Positions 25,509 to 36,568 of a DNA stretch of 64,000 nt are shown here, piece after piece. The stretch's first letter is position 1. Each line of letters begins with the position of its first letter. A program made the translations under genes and the position numbers. This DNA comes from Caballeronia ptereochthonis. GTDB lineage: Bacteria; Pseudomonadota; Gammaproteobacteria; Burkholderiales; Burkholderiaceae. The notes under the pieces were generated by a model. That model saw only the letters and a program-made list of their open reading frames with translations. It did not search any database and had not been told where the DNA came from. The DNA lies in the NCBI RefSeq assembly GCF_001545075.1, contig NZ_FCOB02000003.1, positions 62,001 to 126,000 of the forward strand, in the 5' to 3' direction.

Positions 25509-25729
25509 CCGGCGATCGCGCTGAACGCACATCCTGCCGCAGCAGGATCGCTCGAACCCAGGGACAAGCGAGCGAGGAGACCACCTGCCGGCGGCAACAC
25601 AAAACGCGCATCCACATGGCGGCCCAGTCGCCGCTTCACGATCGACATCGACGGATCAAGCGCGAGCTCGATAACAAGAAACGGGCGACACGCCGGGTCG
25701 GCCGCCCTGCCGACATCACGCGTCGGCAT

Positions 25730-27046
25730 TCACTCCTTCACGATCGGCGAATACGGCATGTCCAGCGCCGCGGCGCGCGCGTGCTTCTGCGTATGCGCAT
25801 TGCGCATCGGCTTGAGCACGAAGAGCGCGAGCAGCGCCGAGATCGCCGCCATGCCCGACGCGAGCATGAAGACCGCGTGCCAGCTTCCCGTCATCGTCGT
25901 GATGACGCTCGAAAACGGCACGAGAAGCGCGGCCGTGCCCTTCGCGGTATAGAGCAGGCCCGCGTTGGTCGCCGCGAACTTAGGCCCGAAGGTATCGCCG
26001 CAGGTCGCCGGGAAGAGACTGTAGATCTCGCCCCAAGCGAAGAACACGATGCCGGTCAGCACGACGAACGCCGTCGGATTCTGCCCGTACTTCGACAGCG
26101 CGACGATGCCCACCGCCTCGATCGCGAACGCGACGAACATCGTGTTCTCCCGTCCGATGCGGTCCGACACCCAGCCGAAAAACGGCCGCGTCAGCCCGTT
26201 GAGCACGCGGTCGATGGTGAGCGCGAAGGTCAGCGCGGGCAGCGTCAGGCCCAGAATGGAGACGGGCGAGTCATGCAAGCCGAAATCCTTCGCGATCGGC
26301 CCGAGCTGCGCGGTCGCCATCAGGCCGCCGGCGGCCATCATGACGAACATCAGATACATGACCCAGAAGATCGGCGACGCCAGCACCTGCTTCGGACTCG
26401 CGTTGTAGACCGCGGCCTTGACCGTGCTCTTCACCGCCGCGAGCAGTTGCGTCGGCGGCGCGTAGAGCGCCATGCCGAGCAGGAACACGACGAGCCCCTG
26501 GCCCAGCCCGAACCACAGGAACGTCGCTTCATAGCCGCTCGACTTGATCATGTGCGCGATCGGCACGACGGTCGCCGCCGACCCCATGCCGAAGCCCGCC
26601 GCCGTGATGCCCGCCGCGAGCCCGCGCCGCGCCGGGAACCACTTGAGCGCATTGCCGACGCAGGTTCCGTACACCGCGCCCGCGCCCACGCCGCCGACCG
26701 CCGCCGCGAAGTACAGGAGCGGCAGCGACGAGGCCATCGAGTTGATCGCCCAGGCGATCGCGCACAGAATGCCGCCGCCGACCACGACCGGCCGCGGTCC
26801 GTACTTGTCGACCAGATAACCTTCCACCGGCACGAGCCACGTCTCCGTCACGACGAAGATCGTGAACGCCACCTGAATGGCCGCGCGGCCCCAATGATAT
26901 TTCTCGTCGATCGGATTGACGAAGAGTGTCCAGCCATACTGCATGTTGGCGATCATCGCCATGCAAATCACGCCGAAAACCAACTGCACCCACGGCGACG
27001 CCAGGCGCGACGCCTTGCCTTCGCGGTCCATCTGGTCCATTCCCAT
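25730..27046 (-). CDS. MFS transporter, oxalate/formate antiporter (OFA) family
   Basis: 438 residues with 12 predicted membrane helices. OFA features: QYGWTLFVNPI in helix 1, TIFVVTETWLVPVEGYLVDKYGPR between helices 2 and 3, and the GCGAGA-like GVGAGAVYGTCVGNALKWFPARRGLAAGITAAGFG block in helices 4-5. Members exchange small carboxylates such as oxalate and formate across the inner membrane. The ATG has AAGGAG upstream. No oxalate-degrading gene is in this window, so the substrate remains open. Confidence 0.85.
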   Translation of the reverse strand: MGMDQMDREGKASRLASPWVQLVFGVICMAMIANMQYGWTLFVNPIDEKYHWGRAAIQVAFTIFVVTETWLVPVEGYLVDKYGPRPVVVGGGILCAIAWAINSMASSLPLLYFAAAVGGVGAGAVYGTCVGNALKWFPARRGLAAGITAAGFGMGSAATVVPIAHMIKSSGYEATFLWFGLGQGLVVFLLGMALYAPPTQLLAAVKSTVKAAVYNASPKQVLASPIFWVMYLMFVMMAAGGLMATAQLGPIAKDFGLHDSPVSILGLTLPALTFALTIDRVLNGLTRPFFGWVSDRIGRENTMFVAFAIEAVGIVALSKYGQNPTAFVVLTGIVFFAWGEIYSLFPATCGDTFGPKFAATNAGLLYTAKGTAALLVPFSSVITTMTGSWHAVFMLASGMAAISALLALFVLKPMRNAHTQKHARAAALDMPYSPIVKE

Positions 27047-27250
27047 GCCTGTCTCCTTGGCAGCTGTGCCTTGTGTATTCGGGCGCCGAACGACGCCTCC
27101 CGCGACGAACTCAAACCTCGTCGCATATACACAGTATGTGATATATCAAGTAAGTCAAGCGAAAGAATCGGAGGGGTTTTCACTTAGGAAAACCTGCTTC
27201 GTAAACGCATGAAAGCTGCAGCGAGGAGCGGCCGCGCGGGCAAAAAAAAA
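27047..27250. promoter_or_regulatory. Promoter region of the MFS gene with a TGATATATCA palindrome
   Basis: The upstream DNA is AT-rich compared with its surroundings. At 27139-27148 it holds a perfect 10-bp palindrome, TGATATATCA, flanked by further T/A-rich dyads (CATATACACAGTATGTG). The form resembles operators of GntR-type repressors, but no such regulator is nearby, so this is only a candidate operator. Confidence 0.4.
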
Positions 27251-27276
27251 GCCCGGCAGAGACAGGCCTGCCGGGC
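27243..27276 (-). terminator. Rho-independent terminator of the OprD-type porin gene
   Basis: Read on the minus strand, a 9-bp stem (GCCCGGCAG/CTGCCGGGC, 27251-27259 with 27268-27276) is followed directly by eight or more T residues. It lies about 125 bases beyond the porin stop codon at 27403. Confidence 0.85.
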
Positions 27277-27402
27277 GATGAGCGTGGGCGAGACATGGCA
27301 ATCCGCAGCACGCACCCTCTTTATAAATGAAAGTTAAACGTAATGTAAACGGGTATTTTTGTAGGGTTTACGCTGCGGTGTTTTTGCCATTTGGCGGGGT
27401 GG

Positions 27403-28803
27403 TCAGAACACGTTCACGGGGACGTTGACCATCAGGCGGTATACGTCGCTCGTGCCGTCCGGATAGTACGCACTGTTGCTGTGATGGTGCATGTAGTAAA
27501 ACTTGATCGACGTATTCTTGAACTTGCCGTCCGGCACCGTGTAGCTCGGGATCACGCCGATTTCGTAGTGCGTGCCGTGAATCGGCTGGCCGTCCACAAG
27601 ATAATTGGCCGCCTGAGCCGTATTGCTGCTGGCCATCGCGCTGCCATCGGCGTCCCAGCCGTACGCACCCCACAGCGTGAACTTGAGGCCCGGCGCACCA
27701 TACTCCTTCATGTTGAGCGTGTACGACAGGCTCAGGGACTTTTCGTGCGGCTGGTTGTAGTCCACGTCGAGCGAGTTCGAGAGATAGTCGCCCGCCGACT
27801 GGCCCAGGTAGTCGAACGTCTGATCGCTCACGATCTGCTGGAACGCGACCTGCACGGTGTGTGCGCCGTGCGTGCCCGAGAGCGCCAGCGAATATGCGTT
27901 GTTGGTGATCGAGCCTTGCCGCTTGTCGCCGATCGCGCCCGTGTAGTAGTAGTTCAGCGAGCCGGTCCAGCGAATCGTCTTCGGATCGCCGATGCTCTGC
28001 GTTGCCGTCAGGTAGTACTGCTGCCACACATCGTTCGCGATGCTGCCGTAGAGCGAGACGGCCGTATCGTCGCCGTGCGTCCAGTCGCCGCCGAAGTACG
28101 TGAAGCGCGAGACGTGCGTGCCGCCGTATTCCGTCGTGAGTCCGGTGACCGTCGTCATGCCGCGCGCGAGCACGCCGTCCACCGTGCCGGCTTTCAGCGT
28201 CAGATTCTTGATTTCATCGCTTGCGAGCGAGAAGCCGCGATAGGTCGGCGGCAATGCGCGGTTGTCGTGCGGCACGAGGAACGGGTTGTCGAAGAGCTGC
28301 TGCCCGTATTTGAGCACCGTGTTCGACACGCGCGCCTTCACGTCCCACACGCCCGGATATGCCCACGCCAGCTGATTCGATCCGCCGCCGTCCGTGCCGA
28401 CGTGCACGCGATTGCCCGCGCCATTGCCGCCGTTCAGCTTGAACGCGCCGAACAGGGACACGTCTCCGCCCAGTCCGATCAGCCCCTTCGTATAGCCGGA
28501 TTCGAACACGGCCTGCGCGCCGAGCACCCACGCGTCCTTTTTACCCGCGCCCTTGAAGTCGTCGTGCTCGGTGAAGGAACGCACCAGCAGATTCAGATGC
28601 GAATCCTCGATGAAGCCCTTCGATTTCGCCTGATTGCTCACGGGCGCATCGGCTTCGGTGTTGGGCGGCGAATCGGGCGGCGCTTCCGTGTGACGCGAAG
28701 GTGCGTCGGACGGGGTTTCATCGGCATGCGCGCCGGCCGTCACAGCCATGACACCGCTGAACAACAAAATCGATAGCGCGAGTGAACGTTTTTGTTTTTT
28801 CAC
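27403..28803 (-). CDS. OprD-family outer-membrane porin
   Basis: 466 residues from a GTG at 28803 that has GGAG nine bases upstream; an in-frame GTG at 28818 is possible. Signal peptide of about 28 residues (KKQKRSLALSILLFSG...AGAHA), then a Pro/Glu-rich stretch, then FIEDSHLNLLVRSFTEHDD, the diagnostic OprD start. The C-terminal strand ends in VNVPVNVF, with terminal Phe. OprD porins are 18-stranded channels for amino acids, peptides or carboxylates. It lies beside the opp importer on the same strand, so peptide passage through the outer membrane is plausible but inferred. Confidence 0.87.
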   Translation of the reverse strand: MKKQKRSLALSILLFSGVMAVTAGAHADETPSDAPSRHTEAPPDSPPNTEADAPVSNQAKSKGFIEDSHLNLLVRSFTEHDDFKGAGKKDAWVLGAQAVFESGYTKGLIGLGGDVSLFGAFKLNGGNGAGNRVHVGTDGGGSNQLAWAYPGVWDVKARVSNTVLKYGQQLFDNPFLVPHDNRALPPTYRGFSLASDEIKNLTLKAGTVDGVLARGMTTVTGLTTEYGGTHVSRFTYFGGDWTHGDDTAVSLYGSIANDVWQQYYLTATQSIGDPKTIRWTGSLNYYYTGAIGDKRQGSITNNAYSLALSGTHGAHTVQVAFQQIVSDQTFDYLGQSAGDYLSNSLDVDYNQPHEKSLSLSYTLNMKEYGAPGLKFTLWGAYGWDADGSAMASSNTAQAANYLVDGQPIHGTHYEIGVIPSYTVPDGKFKNTSIKFYYMHHHSNSAYYPDGTSDVYRLMVNVPVNVF

Positions 28804-29032
28804 GAAAAAAATCTCCACTTATATTGATTCGACTGCTAACGGCTTGTTCAAAACTAAGGATTGCAAAACGCCTCGCCCGGAGACCGGAAAGGTCTGGGCG
28901 GACAGGCGGATGGACGAACGGGAGAAAGATCGGCGGCGCGGATGCGCGGGCCGCCTGGATTTATCGAGTGTTTATCGCGGGGGGATCGTTTCCTTGCATG
29001 TCATGGGGTTTCTAATCGGCGCGGAATTGTTC

Positions 29033-31004
<1,972 letters not shown>

Positions 31005-31007
31005 GGC

Positions 31008-31898
31008 TCACCTGTCCTTCGGATCGAGCGCGTCACGCAGGCCGTCGCCGACAAAGTTGATGCAATAGAGCGTGATCGACAGCAGCGCCGCGGGAAACAG
31101 CAGAATCCACGGCGACGCTTCCATCACCCCGACGCCGTCCTGGATCAGCACGCCCCAGCTCGTCATCGGCTCCTGCACGCCCAGGCCGAGAAACGACAGC
31201 ACCGACTCCGTGAGGATGACGGCGGGCACCGTGACGGTCGTGTAGATCGCGACGATGCCGAGCAGATTCGGCACCACGTGCCGCATGATGATGCGCGAGG
31301 TCGGCACGCCGATCGCACGCGCCGCTTCCACGTACTCCTTCGAGCGGATCGAGAGCGTCTGGCCGCGCACGACGCGCGCCATGTCCATCCACGAGAAGAT
31401 CGTGATGGTGATCACGACGAGATAGAACTCGCGGCCGAGCAGCGTCACCATGAGGATCGCGATGAGCAGGTACGGAATCGCGTACATCATGTCGACGATA
31501 CGCATCATCGCGTTGTCGACGCGGCCGCCGACGAAGCCCGCCGTTGCGCCCCAAATTATGCCGAGTGTGACGGACGTGAGCGTGGCGAGCGCGCCGATCA
31601 TCAACGACACGCGGCCGCCGATCAGGCAGCGCACGAGGAGATCGCGGCCGGTGTCGTCGGTGCCGAAAAGGTGCCAGTTTTCCAGAGTGGGCGGCGTGCT
31701 GGTCGCGTTCCAGTCGGTGGAATCGAACGCATTCGGCAAGAGCCACGGACCGACGATGCACGCGAGCGTGATCAGCACGAGCAGCGTGAGGCTCACGAGC
31801 GCCGCCTTGTTGCGCAGGAAACGCGCGCGCGCGTCCTGCCACGGGCTGCGGCCCGCCACCGCCTTTTCCAGCATCGGAGCCAGGGAAGCAGATTTCAT
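31008..31898 (-). CDS. oppC: Oligopeptide ABC transporter permease OppC
   Basis: 296 residues from the ATG at 31898; a very long open frame runs further upstream but only through oppB in another frame. Six membrane segments are expected; the EAA loop reads EYVEAARAIGVPTSRIIMRHVVPN, the contact surface for OppD/OppF. FGTDDTGRDLLVRCLIGGRVSL is the conserved N-terminal permease block. The C-terminus ends DGLRDALDPKDR, the usual OppC/DppC ending. Starts 11 bases after oppB. Confidence 0.9.
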   Translation of the reverse strand: MKSASLAPMLEKAVAGRSPWQDARARFLRNKAALVSLTLLVLITLACIVGPWLLPNAFDSTDWNATSTPPTLENWHLFGTDDTGRDLLVRCLIGGRVSLMIGALATLTSVTLGIIWGATAGFVGGRVDNAMMRIVDMMYAIPYLLIAILMVTLLGREFYLVVITITIFSWMDMARVVRGQTLSIRSKEYVEAARAIGVPTSRIIMRHVVPNLLGIVAIYTTVTVPAVILTESVLSFLGLGVQEPMTSWGVLIQDGVGVMEASPWILLFPAALLSITLYCINFVGDGLRDALDPKDR

Positions 31899-31909
31899 CG
31901 GGCGCCCTC

Positions 31910-32830
31910 TCAGTAGCGGATCTTCGGGTCGAGCCACGCGTACGCGAGATCGACCAGCAGGTTGAGCAGCACGGCGACCACCGTGACCAGCACGACGAGT
32001 CCGAGCACGAGCGTGTAATCGCGATTGGCCGCGCCGTTCACGATCAGCTTGCCGATGCCCGGCAGCGAGAACACCGATTCCGTGACGACCGCCGCCGTGA
32101 TCGACGAGATCGCGAGCGGGCCGATCACCGACACGACTGGAATCAGCGTCGGCTTCAGCGCGTGGCGCAGCACGATGGTGCGCATCGGCAAGCCTTTCGC
32201 GCGCGCGGTGCGGATGTAGTTCGTGTTGAGCACTTCGATCAGGCTCGCACGCGTCACGCGGCCGACGGTCGCGACGTTGATGATCGCCAGCAGCGCGACG
32301 GGCAGCACCATGTAGCGCGCTTGGAAATCGTTCCAGCCGCCCGCGGGCAGCCACTTCAGCAGGATCGCGAAGACGAGGATCAGCACCGGCCCGAGCACGA
32401 ACGACGGAAACACGTTGCCCGCGTTGCTGACGAGCATGAGCGCATAGTCCGCGATGCTGTTGCGGCGCAAGGCCGCAACCGCGCCGAGCGCGACGCCGAT
32501 CACGATGGCGAGCAGCATCGACACGCCGCCGATCGCGAGCGACACCGGCAACGCGCGCAGCACGAGGTCGTTGACGCTCCAGTCGGCGTAGCGGAACGAC
32601 GCGCCGAGATCGCCGTGCAGGAGACCGTCGAGGTAGAGCAGATACTGCTTCCACAGCGGCTCGCCGAGGTGGTACTTCGCCTGGAGGTTGGCGAGCACTT
32701 CGGCGGACACCTTGCGCTCGCCGTCGAACGGGCCGCCGGGCGTCGCGTGCAGCAGCAGATAGCAGACCGTGACGACGATCAGAAGCGTCGGCAGCGTGAG
32801 CAGCACGCGCCGCAACGTGTAAGACCACAT
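31910..32830 (-). CDS. oppB: Oligopeptide ABC transporter permease OppB
   Basis: 306 residues, the exact length typical of OppB. The N-terminus MWSYTLRRVLLTLPTLLIVVTVCYLL is a standard first helix. The EAA loop is NYIRTARAKGLPMRTIVLRHALKP, followed by VTESVFSLPGIGKL and the final LAYAWLDPKIRY. It forms the membrane channel with OppC. 18 bases separate it from the binding-protein gene upstream. Confidence 0.92.
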   Translation of the reverse strand: MWSYTLRRVLLTLPTLLIVVTVCYLLLHATPGGPFDGERKVSAEVLANLQAKYHLGEPLWKQYLLYLDGLLHGDLGASFRYADWSVNDLVLRALPVSLAIGGVSMLLAIVIGVALGAVAALRRNSIADYALMLVSNAGNVFPSFVLGPVLILVFAILLKWLPAGGWNDFQARYMVLPVALLAIINVATVGRVTRASLIEVLNTNYIRTARAKGLPMRTIVLRHALKPTLIPVVSVIGPLAISSITAAVVTESVFSLPGIGKLIVNGAANRDYTLVLGLVVLVTVVAVLLNLLVDLAYAWLDPKIRY

Positions 32831-32848
32831 GAGCGTTTCTCCTGTGCG

Positions 32849-34489
32849 TCAGTGCTTGACGATGTAGAGATCCTTGCTGGCGTAGTGATCCATCGGATTC
32901 TTCAGCGAATATCCCCCGACGTAGCCTTTCACGAGACGCGGCAGACCGTATTGCAGCAGCGGCAGCATCGGGTAGTCGTCCATCACGAGCTTCGCGGCCT
33001 GCGTCTGCAACTGCGTGCGCTTCGCCAGATCCGTGGTCTCGCCGGCTTCCTTGATGAGCGCGTCCGCCTTCGGGTTGCAGTTGAAGTTGTCGTTCTGCGC
33101 CGACTTGCACTGCACGAGCGTGAGGAAGGTGGTCGCGTCGTTGTAGTCCGCCACCCAGCCATTGCGCGCGATCTGGTAGTCGCCGTCATGGCGCTTCTTC
33201 AGCAGCACCTTGAATTCCATCGACTCGATGTCCATGGTCAGGCCCAGCTTCGACTTCCATTCCGATGCGACGAAGATCGCCATCTTCTTGTTGTAGTCGC
33301 TCGTGTTCATCGCGAAACGCAGCTTCGTGCCGGGCTTCACGCCCGCCTGGTCCAGCAGCTTCTTCGCTTCCTCGACGCGCTTGGCCATCGGCCACGCCGA
33401 CCACTCGTAGTTCGACACGTCCGCCCCGCTCACGCCCTTCGGCAGCAGGCCGTACAGCGGCGTCTGGCCATCGGCGGTCACGCGCTGGGCGAGCAGGTCG
33501 CGGTCGATCACCATCGAGAGCGCCTTGCGCACGCGCACATCCTTCAGCAGCGGATCGCGGTTGTTGAAGCTGTAATAGCGCGTGCCGAGGATCAGCGAGT
33601 TGCGGATGTCGTCCGGGAACTGCTGACGGTATTTCTCATACGTGCCGGTCGGCAACTGGTAGGTCATGTCGTTGTCGCCGGACTGGAACATCTTGACGTC
33701 GGTGTTCTCGTCCTCGATCGGCAGATAGGTGACCTGCGTCAGCTGAACGTTCCCCTTCCCCCAGTAATTCGGATTCTTCGTCAGCACGAGCTTGCTGTTG
33801 ACCTGCCAGTCCTTCAGCTGGAACGCGCCGTTGGTGACGATATTGCCGGGCTTGGTCCACTCCTTGCCGAATTTTTCGACGGTTGCGCGGTGCACCGGTC
33901 CGAAGTTCGGATTCGACATCAGTTCCGGCAGGAACGGCACGGGACCGTCGGTCCTGACTTCGATCGTATTCGCGTCGATGGCGCGCACGCCGAGCGCGCT
34001 CGCCGGCTTTTTGCCCGCGACGATATCCGCGCCGTTCAGGATGAACGGGCCGAACACGCTCGCATACGACGACGCGGTCTTGGGGTCGAGAAAGCGCTGG
34101 CAGCCATAGACGACATCGTTTGCGCTGACGGAATCGCCATTGGACCAGCGGGCGTTCTTGCGCAAATGGAAAATCCACGTCGTCGCGTCCTTCTGCTCCC
34201 ACTTTTCCGCGACGCCCGGCACGACGGCTCCGTCACCGTTGGTGGCGGTCAGGCTCTCGAACAGATCGCGCGCCAGATTGGCCGCGCCCACGGTTTCCAC
34301 CAGCGCCGGATCGAGCGTTTCGACTTCGGAGCCGTTGTTGCGCACCAGTTCCTGCTTCGCGGCGAGCGTGACGCCGGGCGGCACGATGGCGGCCGACGCG
34401 TTCAGTGCGCTCGCGGCGAGCACGAGCGCCGCAGCGGCGGCGCAGGCCGTGCGCTGGATGGATGCATGGGGAGCGGCAAAAAACGTCAT
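32849..34489 (-). CDS. oppA: Periplasmic oligopeptide-binding protein OppA/MppA type
   Basis: 546 residues, matching OppA (about 543). Signal peptide of about 33 residues ending in LNASA. SBP family 5 features: SEVETLDPALVETVGAANLARDLFESL near the N-terminus, WIFHLRKNARWSNGDSVSANDV, and DYNDATTFLTL/C-terminal MDHYASKDLYI. It captures peptides for the OppBCDF importer and is the first gene of that operon. The palindrome at 34566-34589, 77 bases upstream, is a candidate control site, and a LysR gene lies divergent beyond it. Confidence 0.92.
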   Translation of the reverse strand: MTFFAAPHASIQRTACAAAAALVLAASALNASAAIVPPGVTLAAKQELVRNNGSEVETLDPALVETVGAANLARDLFESLTATNGDGAVVPGVAEKWEQKDATTWIFHLRKNARWSNGDSVSANDVVYGCQRFLDPKTASSYASVFGPFILNGADIVAGKKPASALGVRAIDANTIEVRTDGPVPFLPELMSNPNFGPVHRATVEKFGKEWTKPGNIVTNGAFQLKDWQVNSKLVLTKNPNYWGKGNVQLTQVTYLPIEDENTDVKMFQSGDNDMTYQLPTGTYEKYRQQFPDDIRNSLILGTRYYSFNNRDPLLKDVRVRKALSMVIDRDLLAQRVTADGQTPLYGLLPKGVSGADVSNYEWSAWPMAKRVEEAKKLLDQAGVKPGTKLRFAMNTSDYNKKMAIFVASEWKSKLGLTMDIESMEFKVLLKKRHDGDYQIARNGWVADYNDATTFLTLVQCKSAQNDNFNCNPKADALIKEAGETTDLAKRTQLQTQAAKLVMDDYPMLPLLQYGLPRLVKGYVGGYSLKNPMDHYASKDLYIVKH

Positions 34490-34565
34490 GGGGAGTCCTT
34501 TTTCTTCGTCTCGTTTGTTCGTGTATCGCTTTTCTCAGATATTCGCAGTCCTTGACCCACCGACC

Positions 34566-34589
34566 TGTTTATCTAAAGTGAGATAAACA
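34566..34589. promoter_or_regulatory. Perfect inverted repeat in the opp promoter region
   Basis: TGTTTATCT-N6-AGATAAACA, a perfect 9-bp dyad 77 bases upstream of the oppA start codon and 330 bases from the divergent LysR start. The rest of 34490-34918 (429 bases) shows no gene. It may be an operator or the apex of a short hairpin in a leader. Confidence 0.55.
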
Positions 34590-34918
34590 ACGGCGCTCAT
34601 GAACTTGGTAAAACTAACGAAAAGCTTTCTACTGTCCGCCGGCACGAAGCGTCGGAGCCGCGCTGGCGTTCGGGCGGCGCGCTTTTTCTTACATCGACGC
34701 TTTCATTCGTGCTTCAGGCTGGCGGCGAGTATTTCGCATCAATAAGACGGATGCCACTCACATGTGCTTATAGTCACTAAATTTTTCGAATACTCGTTCA
34801 CTTCATTGGATAAGCACCCACGCGGCCGTCGGCCGGCGACGAGGTTCAAGGCAGCAAGTGCTTGTTTCCTATAAGATCTGCGTCGCCGTATAACAGCCGC
34901 CTCACAGCCGTCCGCAAG

Positions 34919-35821
34919 ATGATCCGTTTCCGCCAGATCGAGGCTTTCCGCAGCCTCATCATGACCGGCACCAGTGTCGGCGCCGCCCGCAAGTTGCATG
35001 TCACCCAGCCCGCGATCAGCCGCCTGATCGCCGATCTCGAAGCCGACCTGGGCTTCAGCCTCTTTTCGCGCATCGGCGGCCGCCTGAATCCGACGACCGC
35101 CGGACTGCGCTTCTACAAGTCCGTCGAGGAGAATTTCCTCGGACTCGAGCGCCTGAAGCAGGTCGCGGACATGATCCGCGAGGAAGCCTCCGATGGCCTG
35201 ACCGTCGCGTGCATGCCCGTGCTCGCCACGACGCTCCTGCCGCCCGTGCTCGCCGACTTCGTCGAGCGTCATCCCGGCGTGCCGATCACGGTCGATTCGG
35301 TGAAAGTGCCCGAAGTGCTCGTGAACCTGCAGAACCACAAGGCCGATGTCGCGCTGAGCCTCGCGTTTCCGCCGGTCGCGGGCATCGAGGTGGAGACGCT
35401 GCTCAAGGTGCGCGCGTCGTGCGCGATGCCCGCCACGCACAAGCTCGCGAAAAAGAAGACCGTGCGCCCCGCCGACCTGCGCGGCGAGAATCTGATCGGC
35501 TGGCTGCCGAATTCGCGCCAGCCTTACGAGGCCGAGCAATCGCTCATTTCGGCCACCGAGGACCGGCCGCGCTACATCGTCTTCACCGACACGGCGCACA
35601 CCCGCTACGCGATGGTCGCGGGCGGGCTCGGCGTGTCGATCGTCGAGCCGTTCGCCGCGAAGGTCTGGCGCGCGCACGGCGTCGTGGTGCGGCCTTTCGA
35701 AGCCGACATCGAGTACGAGTACGCGATGTCCTATCCGAGCAGCGGCATCCGCTCGGATCTGGTCGCATCGTTCCGGAGCTCGGTGAAGCGCGTGCTCGAG
35801 CGATACTCGTTCGACGATTGA
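34919..35821 (+). CDS. LysR-family transcriptional regulator
   Basis: 300 residues from ATG 34919, where the LysR N-terminus (MIRFRQIEAFRSLIMTGTSVGAARKLHVTQPAISRLIADLE, shown in parts) begins; the longer frame to 34862 lacks family similarity. The winged HTH occupies about residues 3-60; the remainder is the periplasmic-binding-like ligand domain (LTVACMPVLATTLLPPVLADF, GLGVSIVEPFA). Divergent from oppA across 429 bases, so the opp operon is its obvious candidate target. Ligand unknown. Confidence 0.88.
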   Translation: MIRFRQIEAFRSLIMTGTSVGAARKLHVTQPAISRLIADLEADLGFSLFSRIGGRLNPTTAGLRFYKSVEENFLGLERLKQVADMIREEASDGLTVACMPVLATTLLPPVLADFVERHPGVPITVDSVKVPEVLVNLQNHKADVALSLAFPPVAGIEVETLLKVRASCAMPATHKLAKKKTVRPADLRGENLIGWLPNSRQPYEAEQSLISATEDRPRYIVFTDTAHTRYAMVAGGLGVSIVEPFAAKVWRAHGVVVRPFEADIEYEYAMSYPSSGIRSDLVASFRSSVKRVLERYSFDD

Positions 35822-35861
35822 AAACGGTCCTCGCGAGCGAGCACGCACGGTTTCGCCCGGA

Positions 35862-36329
35862 TCAGCCGCCGAACAGCTTCCTCGCGCGCTCGCGCATGTC
35901 CTCGGACGACACATCCTCGATGTGCGAGGCGATCCACCAGACGTGTCCGAACGGGTCGCGCAGCTTGCCGCCGCGATCGCCGTAGAACTGGCCCTCCACC
36001 GGGCGCAGGATGGTCGCGCCTTCGTCGGCGGCGCGCTGCGCGACCGCGTCGACGTCTCTCACGTAGAGATGCAGCATGACCGGCGTGCCGCCGACAGAAA
36101 GCGGGCCTATCGTGCCATAGTCGGGAAATTCGTCGCACAGATAGATGACGTTGCCGCCGATCGACAGCTCCGCGTGACCGATGCGCCCGTCCGGCTGCTG
36201 GATCCGGAAGGTCTCGGTGGCGCCGAATACCTTGGTGTAGAAGTCGATGGCGCTGGCGCAGCCCGCCACCGCCATGTACGGAATCACGCCGCGACGGTCT
36301 TTCGGAATCGGATCGACTTGCGAAGCCAT
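35862..36329 (-). CDS. VOC-family (glyoxalase/PhnB-like) protein
   Basis: 155 residues from the ATG at 36329, preceded by GGAGG (an ATG 12 bases further upstream overlaps that site). Two beta-alpha-beta-beta-beta modules: IPYMAVAGCASAIDFYTKVFGATETFRIQQPDGRIGHAEL and LYVRDVDAVAQRAADEGAT...GDRGGKLRDPFGHVWWIASH. This is the PhnB/YraH-like subgroup of the vicinal oxygen chelate fold. Metal-binding residues are incompletely conserved in this subgroup; function unknown. Convergent with the LysR gene. Confidence 0.82.
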   Translation of the reverse strand: MASQVDPIPKDRRGVIPYMAVAGCASAIDFYTKVFGATETFRIQQPDGRIGHAELSIGGNVIYLCDEFPDYGTIGPLSVGGTPVMLHLYVRDVDAVAQRAADEGATILRPVEGQFYGDRGGKLRDPFGHVWWIASHIEDVSSEDMRERARKLFGG

Positions 36330-36568
36330 GTCTGCCTCCATGCGTTATCGCGGACGCCCTGCCCGCGCCTTCTTCGACATGCGCGCGCCGAAGATGGTGC
36401 CCGGCCTTGCTCCGGCCCCGCGTCCTGGGCATGCTGCTGGCCCGCTTTCGACGACGCCGTGCCGGACGCGCTTGCGCGCTTCGCTCATACTCTCGTTTGT
36501 TGCAACCGCTTCAAAGACTTTTCCTGAATGGCCCGCGCGCGGCGGGCCACCTTCCACACGGAGCACTC

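Noticed and set aside
25400..27187. A 595-codon open frame opposite the MFS transporter
   Set aside because: Same signature of a shadow frame (Arg/His/Asp-rich); the minus strand encodes twelve helices and conserved OFA motifs with a good ribosome-binding site.
32162..34555. A 797-codon open frame opposite oppA and oppB
   Set aside because: Shadow of two well-conserved transporter genes; no domain, poor start context.
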